A DNA stretch of 64,000 nucleotides from Bacillus sp. 491mf. Lineage in GTDB: Bacteria; Bacillota; Bacilli; Bacillales; Bacillaceae_G. The notes beneath the pieces were generated by a model, which saw nothing but the letters and a program-made list of their open reading frames with translations, was not told where the DNA came from and did not search any database. The translations under genes were made by a program, and so were the position numbers. The stretch covers positions 1-64,000 of the forward strand of contig NZ_FOLV01000010.1 in the NCBI RefSeq assembly GCF_900112415.1. Direction: 5' to 3'. Shown here one piece after another: positions 1 to 8,720 of this stretch (position 1 is its first letter; the number at the start of each line of letters is the position of its first letter).

Positions 1-137
1 TTTTTCAACCTTTTGGCTTACGCCAACCAAAATTCATCCCCTCCCTACTCATTGGGCTTCACCCTTCTCATTCCTTGAGGAAGGGGAATTCTTTTCGAAA
101 TATGTTAAAAAGGATATCCCATTTCTCTTAAAATATA

Positions 138-201
138 GTCAACTTGATTGACCACATTACGCATAGTACAATAAAATTCAAATAAAGTCAACTTAATTGA
201 C
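138..201. promoter_or_regulatory. Twin palindromic MarR-type operators
   Basis: Two near-identical inverted repeats lie upstream of the MarR gene: GTCAACTTGATTGAC at 138-152 and GTCAACTTAATTGAC at 187-201. They differ at one base and their starts are 49 bases apart. The second ends about 22 bases before the start codon, so the regulator probably represses itself. The repeats are seen directly; the binding is inferred from the family and position. Confidence 0.7.
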
Positions 202-223
202 CTTATTTAAGGAGGAATTATAG

Positions 224-697
224 ATGAATCATCAAGTAATTCGTGAATTAGATCTTACATCACTTTTGTCATTATCCTTTAGTACATTGATTGATGAACT
301 AAATAACAGAATGAATGAATTAGGTTTTGGAGATATTAGACCTGCACATGGTTTTATGTTTAAACGCATCATCCCTGACGGAGCAACAGGGATAGAACTA
401 GCTGAATACTTAGGAATTACAAAGCAAGCTGTGAGTAAAATGGTCGATCATCTTGAAAAAGGTGGTTATGTAATGCGTCAGAGTCATCCCACAGATAAAA
501 GAGGGAAAATTATTGTTTTAACCGAACGAGGTTGGTTAGCAGTAAAAGCAAAAGATGAGATACTAGCTAAAATTGAGGGGCGCTGGATTGAAAACATAGG
601 TGCTGAACGAATGCAAATGCTCAAAGAAGATTTAACAAAATTAGTGTATGAAGCAAATGAAGGGAAATTATCATCGAGCGTAAAACCTGTTTGGTAA
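224..697 (+). CDS. MarR-family transcriptional regulator
   Basis: A 157-residue DNA-binding regulator. The winged-helix core lies around residues 60-105, with the recognition segment ELAEYLGITKQAVSKMVDHL and the wing SHPTDKRGKIIVLTERG, which is typical of MarR proteins. The start is preceded by AAGGAGG at a good distance. Two matching palindromes upstream suggest autoregulation. No pump or detoxification gene follows on the same strand before the lysozyme gene, so its target may lie left of the window. The ligand cannot be predicted. Confidence 0.9.
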   Translation: MNHQVIRELDLTSLLSLSFSTLIDELNNRMNELGFGDIRPAHGFMFKRIIPDGATGIELAEYLGITKQAVSKMVDHLEKGGYVMRQSHPTDKRGKIIVLTERGWLAVKAKDEILAKIEGRWIENIGAERMQMLKEDLTKLVYEANEGKLSSSVKPVW

Positions 698-976
698 ATA
701 TAAAGAACAGCTTACGAAACAAATAATCTCTCAAATGATAAAAGCAAGCATTTTTCTATCCAAATGAAAACAAGATTTTTGTTTATAACATGAGCTTGAT
801 GGTCATAGGGTTCGACTGCAATACATATGTCTTAGTCGAATCCTATCATAATTTAAATGAGAAATAATAGAAATAATACAAATTCCCTTACATATTTATT
901 AACATTTTAAGATATTCAGAATATAAAATAGTATAATCCCTCAAAAGATTAAATATTTTTTTTGGAGTGTTATATT

Positions 977-1999
977 ATGTCATTTGGAATTGACGTGAGT
1001 CACCATGAAGGTAGAATTGATTGGAATCAAGTAAAGAATGATCCGAATCAAGTAACCTTTATGATTGCAAAAGTAACAGAAGGCTCTGAGCAAGGTAGCA
1101 ATTTTGTAGATCCAACTTTTCAATACAATATAAACGGTGCGAACAATGTTGGTATTCTGACAGGAGCTTACCACTTTTTTCGAGCAATCTCTATTAATGA
1201 TGCAAGACAAGAGGCTGCTTTCTTTATTAAAAATTTACAGAGCGTCACGTTAACTGCCCCTGTATTTGTCGATGTAGAAGTCAATGATGGAAATTTAGAT
1301 CCGAATACGTTAACAGATGCTGTGAATGCATTTTTAACAGAATTAAAAAATGCGGGGTATTCTAGTACTGGCGTTTATAGCAATCTATATTTCTTCAAAA
1401 ATAGCCTAAACATTTCACGTTTACAAAACACCTTGTTATGGGTTGCACGTTATAGTACAAGCGGCCCTGGAATGGATTGTGATATTTGGCAATACACAGA
1501 TACCGGAAGTATAGAAGGCATTAACGGGGATGTCGATTTGAATATATCCTATGTAGATTTGGATACCGGTAATAATAACAACGGACCTAGCAGCGCATTT
1601 ATAGGAGTCGCTACAATCGCAGGTGATAATGTAAATTTACGAGATCAACCTTCTTTGAGTGGCAATGTCATTGGAAAATTAAATCGTAATGAATCCTATA
1701 AAGTATATTACGAACAAAATGGATGGTTAAACTTAGGAGGAAATGAATTTGTTTATTATGATCCTAGCTATATTTGTTATTGCAACTATATAGGTGTTGC
1801 TACAATTACAGGTGATAATGTGAATTTAAGAGATCAACCTTCTTTGAATGGTAATGTGATTCGTACATTATATCAAAATGAAGCTTATAAAGTATATTAC
1901 GAACAAAATGGATGGTTAAATTTAGGAGGAAACCAATTCATTTACTATGATCCTAGTTATATAGATTATCAATTACTTTCCTCATGTTCTGATTGTTAA
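977..1999 (+). CDS. GH25 lysozyme with two C-terminal SH3 domains
   Basis: Peptidoglycan muramidase of about 340 residues. The N-terminal GH25 domain (about 1-195) begins with FGIDVSHHEGRIDW and holds the acidic motif VFVDVEV and DIWQYTD. Two bacterial SH3 repeats follow, each opening with GVATI(A/T)GDNVNLRDQPSL, the second about 60 residues after the first. I chose the ATG at 977 because GGAG lies 9 bases upstream; an upstream in-frame ATG at 962 would precede that site. No signal peptide is visible, which fits a phage endolysin type or a spore/lysis enzyme. A strong terminator follows. Confidence 0.93.
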   Translation: MSFGIDVSHHEGRIDWNQVKNDPNQVTFMIAKVTEGSEQGSNFVDPTFQYNINGANNVGILTGAYHFFRAISINDARQEAAFFIKNLQSVTLTAPVFVDVEVNDGNLDPNTLTDAVNAFLTELKNAGYSSTGVYSNLYFFKNSLNISRLQNTLLWVARYSTSGPGMDCDIWQYTDTGSIEGINGDVDLNISYVDLDTGNNNNGPSSAFIGVATIAGDNVNLRDQPSLSGNVIGKLNRNESYKVYYEQNGWLNLGGNEFVYYDPSYICYCNYIGVATITGDNVNLRDQPSLNGNVIRTLYQNEAYKVYYEQNGWLNLGGNQFIYYDPSYIDYQLLSSCSDC

Positions 2000-2106
2000 A
2001 TAGCGGACAAACTCCGCGCAGTATGTAACTACTCAGTCACTCTATGAAAAAAAAGGCAGAAAAGCATTTTTTTCATGGCCTTGGAAGGACTGGCTATGTA
2101 TAGGAG

Positions 2107-2142
2107 TAGTGATGGCCGAGATACGTATCTCGGCCATCACTA
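2107..2142. terminator. Perfect 36-bp palindromic terminator
   Basis: Two 18-base arms, starting TAGTGATGGCCGAGATAC, meet with no spacer and are followed by TATTTTTCTT-type sequence on the + strand. This is the probable end of the lysozyme transcript. Confidence 0.75.
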
Positions 2143-2535
2143 TTTTTCTTTCTATTTCGCTGCAAAAATCCTGTCATTTTCGAGAATTGATTGATGAGGT
2201 TAAGAGAAATGAAACTAATTTTCCCTTTTCAAATGAGATAAGCCCTGATATTCTTTTCCAATAAATCTATATCAGCGTTTATTGCAGTTACTAAAGCTTT
2301 AACGATTGGCTTAGTTTTGGTAGCAACACTTCTATCTGTCTTAATTCTTGAAATTTGACTAATTCCTAGGCATGAGTTTGGTATTGAACTCATGCTTTTA
2401 TAATGAAGAGAAATGATTGTTGATAAAGATCACGATGACGTACAAAGCAAATGAAAAAGAAAAGCTGCTTTCCTCTACACTAAGAGAAAGCAGCTTTTCT
2501 TTTTTCTAAGCAACTCATACATTCTTATCCGAGTA
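2143..2535. other. Intergenic region with a possible small membrane peptide remnant
   Basis: On the + strand, a reading frame without a clear start (about 2241-2360) encodes SAFIAVTKALTIGLVLVATL, a hydrophobic helix ending in LLSVLILEI. A hairpin (GCATGAGTT...AACTCATGC followed by T residues) sits at about 2374-2402. With no start codon or ribosome site, I treat it as a remnant. A bidirectional terminator closes the region at 2458-2500. Confidence 0.3.
2458..2500. terminator. Terminator of the ABC-F gene
   Basis: Long stem AGAAAAGCTGCTTTC...GAAAGCAGCTTTTCT with T-rich sequence on both sides, just downstream of the minus-strand ABC-F stop codon. Confidence 0.7.
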
Positions 2536-4164
2536 TTAAAGCTCCTTTATTTGCTTTGTAAGTTCATTGAATCTTTTATCAAGCTCCGTGTACGCTTCAT
2601 CTTTAGGAGTTAAAAAGCTAAGTTTCCCTAAAACTTCTTGTCTTTCTGTTTCAAGCTTTAAACGTAATTCGGTGAGATTATCTATTTTTTGAGATGGTTC
2701 TTTCAATTGCTTTTGTATATGATTGTTTGAAAACACTAGTTTACTGTTAGTCGTTTTTTCAAGGAAGTACCGATCATGCGAAACAATAAGCAATGTGCCA
2801 TTATAATCTGCTAATGTAGCTTCAAGCTGTTCGCGGGAAGGTAAATCAAGATGATTGGTCGGTTCATCTAAAATCAGCACATCTTTTTCATCTAAAATAT
2901 ACTTCATGAGCTTACACTTTACACGCTCACCCATACTCATGTGCTTAATTGGCTCTTTCCATTGTGAAGATGTAAACCCTAAATGTCTCATTAAATTTTG
3001 GACTTTTCCTCTTTCTTCAAAAGTCTCTTTATAAAATAATTGTTCTGGTCTTTTTTCAAGTGGTAAATCAAATACTTCTTGTGTTAAATAACCAATGTTT
3101 GCAGATGGTGAAACCCATACTTCTCCTCGGGCCACTTCATGCCCCATAATCATCTTCAATAACGTTGTTTTCCCGCAGCCATTCGGACCAACGATTGCTA
3201 TTTTCTCGCCATGTTGAATTGTGAAATTCACTTTCTCAAATAATGTTCTTCCCTCAAGACATTTTCCTAATTGCTTCACTTCTAAAAAACGCTTCCCTAC
3301 CTTTTTATTCGTTTGAATGGAAAACTCTACAACTTGGTCTGGCTTAACACGCTCTATTTTCTCTTTTTCAAGCTCCTTTTCCAGACGTTTTTGTTTTGAC
3401 TTCACTTGTGCATCCGTTCGCTTCGCCTTAACACGATAATATTCTTTATATCCCTCTTGTTTCGTTGACTGTGCATGTGCTTTTTGTGACCATGATGTTA
3501 ATTCTTTTATTTGCGATTCTATACGTTCAATGTTTTTTTGTTGCTTTTCATATTCGCGCTGCTGCGTAAGCCTTTTTTGTTCTCGAAATTTCATATAACT
3601 CGTGTAATTCCCCTTATGCTCAATTAACTGTCTATCTTCTATCGACCAAATTTTCGTCGCAACAACATCTAAGAAATACCGATCATGTGATACAACAATG
3701 ATTGTTCCACGATAGCTTTTTATCTGTTCAATCAAAAGTTCTGTACCATGTTCGTCTAAGTGATTTGTCGGTTCATCTAACATTAAAAGGGTTGAATTTT
3801 GCGCAAATCCTTTCGCAAGTCGAATTTTCAGTTTTTCGCCACCACTTAACGTATGAAAATCGTTCGTTGGTACGTCCCATTTCGCAAGAAGTTCCGCTTC
3901 TACTGTCGTTACTTCATTAGATGTAAAGACCTCTTTCTCTTGTTCAACATATGCCATCGTTACATTCATCTGTTGCCATTCTAGCTGCCCTTTTGTCGGT
4001 TCTATTTTTCCATTTATCAATTGCAAAACAGTTGATTTCCCAGCACCGTTTCGCCCTATAACTCCAATAACATCTCCTTGCTTCACTGTAACTTTCATTT
4101 GTTCTAACAAAGAATGTTCCATTATTTCTACATAAACATCTTTTAATTTTAAAAGTTCCTTCAT
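2536..4164 (-). CDS. ABC-F ribosome-protection protein (VmlR/Vga-like)
   Basis: Soluble twin-ATPase of about 542 residues, without membrane segments. The first domain has Walker A GRNGAGKST, signature LSGGEKLK and Walker B LLMLDEPTNHLD. A charged interdomain linker of about 100 residues follows (QKRLTQQREYEKQQKNIERI...). The second domain has GPNGCGKTT, MSMGERVK and LILDEPTNHLD. A charged C-terminal extension follows. ABC-F proteins of this class displace lincosamide, pleuromutilin or streptogramin A drugs from the ribosome. I start at 4164 because GGAAGGG precedes this ATG; the 56 codons upstream of it in frame are the leader, which contains an attenuator hairpin. Drug range is not readable from sequence. 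Confidence 0.9.
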   Translation of the reverse strand: MKELLKLKDVYVEIMEHSLLEQMKVTVKQGDVIGVIGRNGAGKSTVLQLINGKIEPTKGQLEWQQMNVTMAYVEQEKEVFTSNEVTTVEAELLAKWDVPTNDFHTLSGGEKLKIRLAKGFAQNSTLLMLDEPTNHLDEHGTELLIEQIKSYRGTIIVVSHDRYFLDVVATKIWSIEDRQLIEHKGNYTSYMKFREQKRLTQQREYEKQQKNIERIESQIKELTSWSQKAHAQSTKQEGYKEYYRVKAKRTDAQVKSKQKRLEKELEKEKIERVKPDQVVEFSIQTNKKVGKRFLEVKQLGKCLEGRTLFEKVNFTIQHGEKIAIVGPNGCGKTTLLKMIMGHEVARGEVWVSPSANIGYLTQEVFDLPLEKRPEQLFYKETFEERGKVQNLMRHLGFTSSQWKEPIKHMSMGERVKCKLMKYILDEKDVLILDEPTNHLDLPSREQLEATLADYNGTLLIVSHDRYFLEKTTNSKLVFSNNHIQKQLKEPSQKIDNLTELRLKLETERQEVLGKLSFLTPKDEAYTELDKRFNELTKQIKEL

Positions 4165-4194
4165 ACTATCGATCCCTTCCGATAAAAGGAGAAC

Positions 4195-4440
4195 AAAAAA
4201 ATCCTCCCAATTATATTTGGCAGGATTAGTCGTTATATTATTTATACCCAAATAAGCTATTGTATGGAATAGCAATACGTTCTTATGGAAAATGGGCAGA
4301 CTAATCCTATTTTTTATTAATTGAAATATCAAATTTCAACATGTAAAAATAAGATTAGTTAATCATCGTCCACCCATCATCCTTTCCGTCGTTAATATCC
4401 ATATTGTACCATGATAATACTGTATTCGTAAACAAGACGA
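4195..4440 (-). promoter_or_regulatory. Attenuator leader of the ABC-F gene
   Basis: In RNA sense, a terminator stem (AAUCCU-G-CCAA / UUGG-G-AGGAUU, about 4200-4227) with seven U residues ends about 30 bases before the ABC-F start. Its 5' arm overlaps GACUAAUCCU (4222-4231), the exact complement of an upstream AGGAUUAGUC (4299-4308), giving a competing antiterminator of 10 base pairs. Upstream lie a TACAAT -10 box, GGAAAGGA and very short reading frames such as ATG-ATT-AAC-TAA. This is the layout of ribosome-stalling attenuation used by antibiotic-resistance genes. Confidence 0.7.
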
Positions 4441-4489
4441 TTTGACTCAGCGACAGTCGCCAATAACGCAGCATTTATTTGTGATGAAT

Positions 4490-4546
4490 TAAAAAAACGT
4501 TATTCTTTCTAAACAAGCTAAACTATTAGAAAGGATAACGTTTTTT
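4490..4546. terminator. Hairpin terminator
   Basis: AAAAAACGTTAT-TCTTTCTA ... TAGAAAG-GATAACGTTTTTT forms a long stem with T-runs on both strands. It separates the ABC-F promoter region from the next + strand gene. From 4547 to 4886 I see only an AT-rich promoter region. Confidence 0.6.
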
Positions 4547-4886
4547 GTATTTGAGGGTTGATGGGTATGGGATACCGCCACAGATCCCTAGACTGCCAAA
4601 TAATGTTTAGGAGGAATCATAATAGCATGAAATGGTTTCTTATTTATAACAAATGTTTCTCAATTTTTTTTAAAAGGTTTCTTCATTAGTTTGTGGAAAT
4701 TTTTACAATATTAGGTTTTTGATAGTGTATAAAAATAATCCGAGTTTAATAAGATTTATTTCGGATTAACATAAATACCCTATTAAAAAAATAAAACAAA
4801 GGAATCTCTTAATTTATGTAAAATGTACGCGATATCACCAAAACAATATAATTAAATTCAAAAAACAATAGTAAGGAGAGGTTTGT

Positions 4887-5543
4887 ATGAAATTTAAGAA
4901 AAAAATTATATGCACAACATTATTTTTGGGCATTTTGGTTACTCAAAATACACTAGACAATACAATTGCTTTAGCATCAACAACAGATAACTATCAAAAA
5001 AACCAAGATGAATTAGTGACTGATAATTTAATCGGAACTCAACAAATTAATATAAAAAATGCATTAGATTATGTGAATAACTGGTGGAACAAGAGGAATC
5101 CTGAGTATGCAAAATGGGATCCAAACGATTGTATGAATTATGTCTCTCAAATTCTAAAAGCTGGCGGAATACAAGAAACACTTCCATCAACTATAAAACC
5201 TTCAGGAATTGATACAAATAAAAATTACTGGTACAGCAAAAAACAAGGTGATAATATTTTTACTGAATCTAGTACATGGATAAACGTCGAAGATTTTTAT
5301 ACTTTTTGGAGTAAAACTCAAAGAGTAATTACTCCAGATAAATTAAATATTATGAGGGATATTGAAGTTGGGGATGTTATACAACTTCAAAAAAAATCAG
5401 GCGGAAGTTATTATCATGCAATGTTTGTAGTAAAAAAGGATTCAGAAACTGTTTATTTAACAGGACATACTAACGATAGAGAAGCTTTAGATATTAGAAA
5501 TATACAAGGAGAGAATTTTCGAGTAATTAAATTTTCGAGTTAA
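4887..5543 (+). CDS. Secreted amidase-domain protein (Amidase_6-like)
   Basis: Secreted protein of 218 residues. A signal peptide spans about residues 1-30 (KFKKK, then a hydrophobic stretch, then ALAST). The mature part has ALDYVNNWWNKRNPEYAKWD followed by NDCMNYVSQILKAGG, the usual catalytic-Cys block of the putative amidase domain found in Bacillus cell-wall proteins, and a later His in SYYHAMFVV. It probably cleaves peptide or amide bonds at the cell surface. The start has AGGAGAGG upstream. The gene stands alone and ends before a strong hairpin. Confidence 0.75.
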   Translation: MKFKKKIICTTLFLGILVTQNTLDNTIALASTTDNYQKNQDELVTDNLIGTQQINIKNALDYVNNWWNKRNPEYAKWDPNDCMNYVSQILKAGGIQETLPSTIKPSGIDTNKNYWYSKKQGDNIFTESSTWINVEDFYTFWSKTQRVITPDKLNIMRDIEVGDVIQLQKKSGGSYYHAMFVVKKDSETVYLTGHTNDREALDIRNIQGENFRVIKFSS

Positions 5544-5697
5544 GAATCACCATATTAAACATTCCATGTATGTAAAATTGCATAAATACCTCTTCTAAAA
5601 TAATGTTACAATGACATAGAGTTATAACACATTTTTTTCTTCAATCTTTACAGTAAAAACCCAACTCTATCAAACCCAATTAATATGTAGATCTAAA

Positions 5698-5737
5698 AAA
5701 TAAGAAAAGACATCCTTTTGGATGTCTTTTCTTATTT
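5698..5737. terminator. Strong bidirectional terminator
   Basis: Perfect 18-bp stem, AAATAAGAAAAGACATCC with its complement, around a TTTT loop. It serves the amidase gene on one side and the SDR gene on the other. Confidence 0.8.
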
Positions 5738-5774
5738 AACATTAATATAAATACACTTATCAATGTTACTTCAT

Positions 5775-6530
5775 TTAACTTCGCAAAAACCCACCTTCTG
5801 AGTTAATCACTTGACCCGTGACCCACCTTGCATCACAACTAGCAAGAAATGCCACGATGCGCGCTGCATCTTCCGGCATACCAATGCGTCCCATTAAAAA
5901 TTTAGGTAACAGATGTTTTCTAATTTCATCCGTCATCCACGTTGAATCTGTTGGTCCTGGGTTTACCGCATTAACCGTAATCCCTAAAGGTGCAAGCTCT
6001 GCCGATAACGACTTCGTAAAAGCAACAATTGCTCCTTTCGTTGCAGCATAGGCCAATTCCCCAATCATTGGCCCGAGCTCTTGTCCAGATGTCATATTAA
6101 TAATTCTTCCTTCGCCTCTATTCGATTTCTCAAAACGACGAGCAAATTCCGTACAAAGAAGAAAAGTCGCTCTCATATTAACAGCATAATGGTTATCAAG
6201 TGTATGAGCATCTAACTCTTCATATCCATCACTCGTTGAATATGCTGCATTATTCACTAAAATCGAAAGAGAACCAAACTGCTTTGAAACAGTATCCATT
6301 ATTGCAAAGGCAGCATTTGCATCTGACAGATCCATTTCTAAGCTGTCACAGCGAACTCCTAATTCCAAAATCTCTTTTTCAAAAGTCTCTGGCCAACCAA
6401 TTTCAGACTGCCAATGCGTAAAGAAAATATCGATACCTTGAGAAGCGAATTCGCGGCATATAGCCGCGCCAATCCCTCTTGGACTACTTACTCCTGTTAT
6501 AAGTGCAACTTTATTTTGTAAATGTGTCAT
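5775..6530 (-). CDS. Short-chain dehydrogenase/reductase (SDR)
   Basis: NAD(P)-dependent oxidoreductase of 251 residues, the normal length for classical SDRs. It has the cofactor loop ITGVSSPRGIGAA near residue 10, the NNAAYS motif near 90, the catalytic Ser in NMTSGQE and the YAATKGA (YxxxK) motif near 160, then VNAVNPGPTDS. Annotated relatives are 3-oxoacyl-ACP reductase-like, but the substrate cannot be told. Divergent from its neighbours and apparently monocistronic. Confidence 0.9.
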   Translation of the reverse strand: MTHLQNKVALITGVSSPRGIGAAICREFASQGIDIFFTHWQSEIGWPETFEKEILELGVRCDSLEMDLSDANAAFAIMDTVSKQFGSLSILVNNAAYSTSDGYEELDAHTLDNHYAVNMRATFLLCTEFARRFEKSNRGEGRIINMTSGQELGPMIGELAYAATKGAIVAFTKSLSAELAPLGITVNAVNPGPTDSTWMTDEIRKHLLPKFLMGRIGMPEDAARIVAFLASCDARWVTGQVINSEGGFLRS

Positions 6531-7616
6531 TTCATATTCCCCCTATTAAATAGGGACACGATGATATGTATAAGTAGAGATGTATTATTCTCATAACAAA
6601 TAAAAAGCCGATACACACAGGTATCCGCCTAGTAAATGGAATGATCACTCCACACCATGCATCCCTTGTATGATTATCATCTCAATAAATAGACACACTC
6701 CACCCGTATAGATAGGAAAAGCACGCTATTCATTTCATTTCGTAATCATTACAAGATTTGCCACATGTAAAATTTCAATTCCCCTTTCATTACATCTCTA
6801 CTATTATTTTACTTTTTTTGCTGGTGATAATCAATTTAATAATTAAGAAATATATTACGATATACACCAATCGTAAGTGGACAAGCAACGCAAAGCGAAA
6901 TAATGAAATAAGTATTTCTATTCTCTATTTCATGCAATCTGCTCGTTGTTAATCATCTCTTTTTCGTTATCGACCACTCTTTGCAATATATCGGCGCTTC
7001 GACACGTTTTAAAGACCACTCGACGATATTCGACATGTAAGTAGTCGATTCGCTGAGCTGAATCATATCGAAAAGTGAAACTTTTGGGCAACCTCTAAGC
7101 AGAGAGGATATTATACACTACCTATAAAATAATCTCACAAAACAAACATTTTAAACGTTTATTTTTTTCATCTAACAAAGAAAAAATACAACACCCTACA
7201 GCTTCTACATTATGATAATCTTATAAACGATCACACACATCTATAATTGAGGTATTAGCTTGAAAAACTAGCATCTTGCAAATTTTAGCAACTCCCCCCT
7301 CTTTATCAATCAAAATCCCTCAATACTTTCTATAGTATCGAGGGATTTTTCGTATGGACTCCATGATCATTATTCTGTAGTTAGCAAGAATGATCTATTT
7401 CATCTTTCGGACATAAAGACCATTCTTTATCCCGCTACTCGTGGGCAGTAATACTCCCACTGATTAAAGTTTCACTTTATTTTCATGCCAAAAACGAGGC
7501 CGCTCAAAAGTTTTATTTCTACAAAAAAAGCATCATCAAAATCATTTTTGATGATGCTCCATTCTCTTATTCAGCTAAACTAGGATTGTGATCAATCCTA
7601 GCTTAATAAATTAACT
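6531..7616. other. Long intergenic region with hairpins and repeats
   Basis: No convincing gene. A GC-richer patch at about 6967-7075 contains TCGACAC/CGATAT motifs resembling those at 39208-39325. A hairpin with a T-run lies at 7314-7347 (AATCCCTC...GAGGGATT). A short bcr1-like copy follows at 7426-7480. Two further hairpins, at 7529-7557 (AGCATCATCAAAA/TTTTGATGATGCT, T-run on the minus strand) and 7580-7601, probably end the AmiS-like gene transcript. Confidence 0.5.
7426..7480. repeat. bcr1-like repeat, short internal-deletion copy
   Basis: Begins TTTATCCCGCTACTCGTGGG and ends AGTTTCACTTTAT, so both ends and the TTTAT edges of the bcr1-like family are kept but most of the middle is missing. 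Confidence 0.6.
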
Positions 7617-8267
7617 TCACTTCGTGTTTCCACACTTTTCAACGGTGTGCGTATCTATATTTTTATGAACAGCATTTACATTCCCTTTCAACTTAAATGT
7701 ACAAACACAGAAATATATAATCGAAAGAATAGATATACATATCCATAAGTTATATACATAAGAAGTTTCCCATACACCTATAAGGGAAAGAAGAGCAGGG
7801 CCAGTTAGTGTAACCCATGACTGTACAAAAGCTATTTTTCCAACATAATAATTGATGTTCTTTTTCTGTGCATTCGAAATAAAAAATAAGAACCATAGAA
7901 ATGCCCACATCAACCAAGTTAACGCATTAACGATATCATGAAAATGTATAATAGCTACAATCATGTAGAGTATTGCAATAATCGCTACCCAAAGAGAAAA
8001 CCAGCCTAATCCATCACCCTTCAATCCTGCAATGAAAGTAATTCCTACATATAAATAAGTGAAACCAAATAAAAAAGTAGCTGCATATAAATAAACTGTC
8101 CAATTACTTTGATCAGATACTACAATTAAATAGAAAGGAATAATAATTTGCAGTACACCTACAAATAAATTAAAAACACCTACACTCTTTTCGTCCGCTT
8201 TTCCTAGCATCACAAAGCTATTTAAAAAGAGCGCTGCACCAGAAAGTAATAATCCAACATTCCCCAT
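7617..8267 (-). CDS. AmiS/UreI-type acetamide/urea channel protein
   Basis: Integral membrane protein of about 216 residues with six or more hydrophobic helices. The N-terminus MGNVGLLLSGAALFLNSFV is the family's typical opening; members let urea, short amides or acetic acid cross the membrane. The start is placed at this conserved Met; a TTG at 8288 in frame is possible. A strong GAGGAGG (8303-8309) lies unusually far upstream, separated from the ATG by a perfect 10-bp hairpin (8278-8301). No amidase or urease gene is adjacent. Confidence 0.75.
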   Translation of the reverse strand: MGNVGLLLSGAALFLNSFVMLGKADEKSVGVFNLFVGVLQIIIPFYLIVVSDQSNWTVYLYAATFLFGFTYLYVGITFIAGLKGDGLGWFSLWVAIIAILYMIVAIIHFHDIVNALTWLMWAFLWFLFFISNAQKKNINYYVGKIAFVQSWVTLTGPALLSLIGVWETSYVYNLWICISILSIIYFCVCTFKLKGNVNAVHKNIDTHTVEKCGNTK

Positions 8268-8277
8268 ATATATTCTT

Positions 8278-8301
8278 GTGAAAAACAAAACTGTTTTTCA
8301 C
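8278..8301 (-). promoter_or_regulatory. Hairpin between ribosome binding site and start codon
   Basis: GTGAAAAACA-GTTT-TGTTTTTCAC in RNA sense: a perfect 10-bp stem and 4-base loop between GAGGAGG and the ATG at 8267. If folded, it would bring the binding site close to the start. Confidence 0.5.
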
Positions 8302-8550
8302 AACGATACCTCCTCACATCATACATTCATTTTTTCATAGTTTTAACGATAAAAAGCAATTCCTCTTCTCCAATAACATGTGACAGAGAAACTGCTTGTA
8401 TTTAGATACATTTACAACAGATCATACATTTGAAATGCATATAATTTTTCAATTAAGCGCTTCCAAAAGAGTATGCATTAAGCTATGAAAATGATATCAA
8501 TATAGTAACAGCATTTAATACAAAAGTAAATAACACAAAAAATAGTAAAA

Positions 8551-8669
8551 TATAAAGTGAAACTTCTATCACCAATCGGGCGCATGCCAGCAGTTTATCC
8601 CCCACCTAAATTCTTTGCTTTCGCTGAATTTTGAGGCGGGAGTCTTACTGCCCGCGAATAGCGGGATAG
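8551..8669. repeat. bcr1-like repeat
   Basis: Starts ATAAAGTGAAACTTCTATC and ends CCCGCGAATAGCGGGATA; the inverted blocks CCCCCACCTAAA/TGAGGCGGGAG form its stem. It fills the gap between the AmiS-like promoter and the helicase stop codon. Nothing else is seen in 8310-8720. Confidence 0.7.
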
Positions 8670-8720
8670 ACGACCAAAATCATCGCATATCAATAACTTC
8701 GTGTTCCTTCAATAGATACA

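Noticed and set aside
1-120. Gene upstream of the MarR operators
   Set aside because: No open frame with coding character; the window begins inside non-coding DNA.
2241-2360. Possible small membrane peptide gene
   Set aside because: A good helix is encoded but there is no start codon with a ribosome site, so it is listed only as a remnant.
6758-6952. Open frame of 64 codons with hydrophobic start
   Set aside because: No ribosome site; the AT-rich composition explains the hydrophobic codons.
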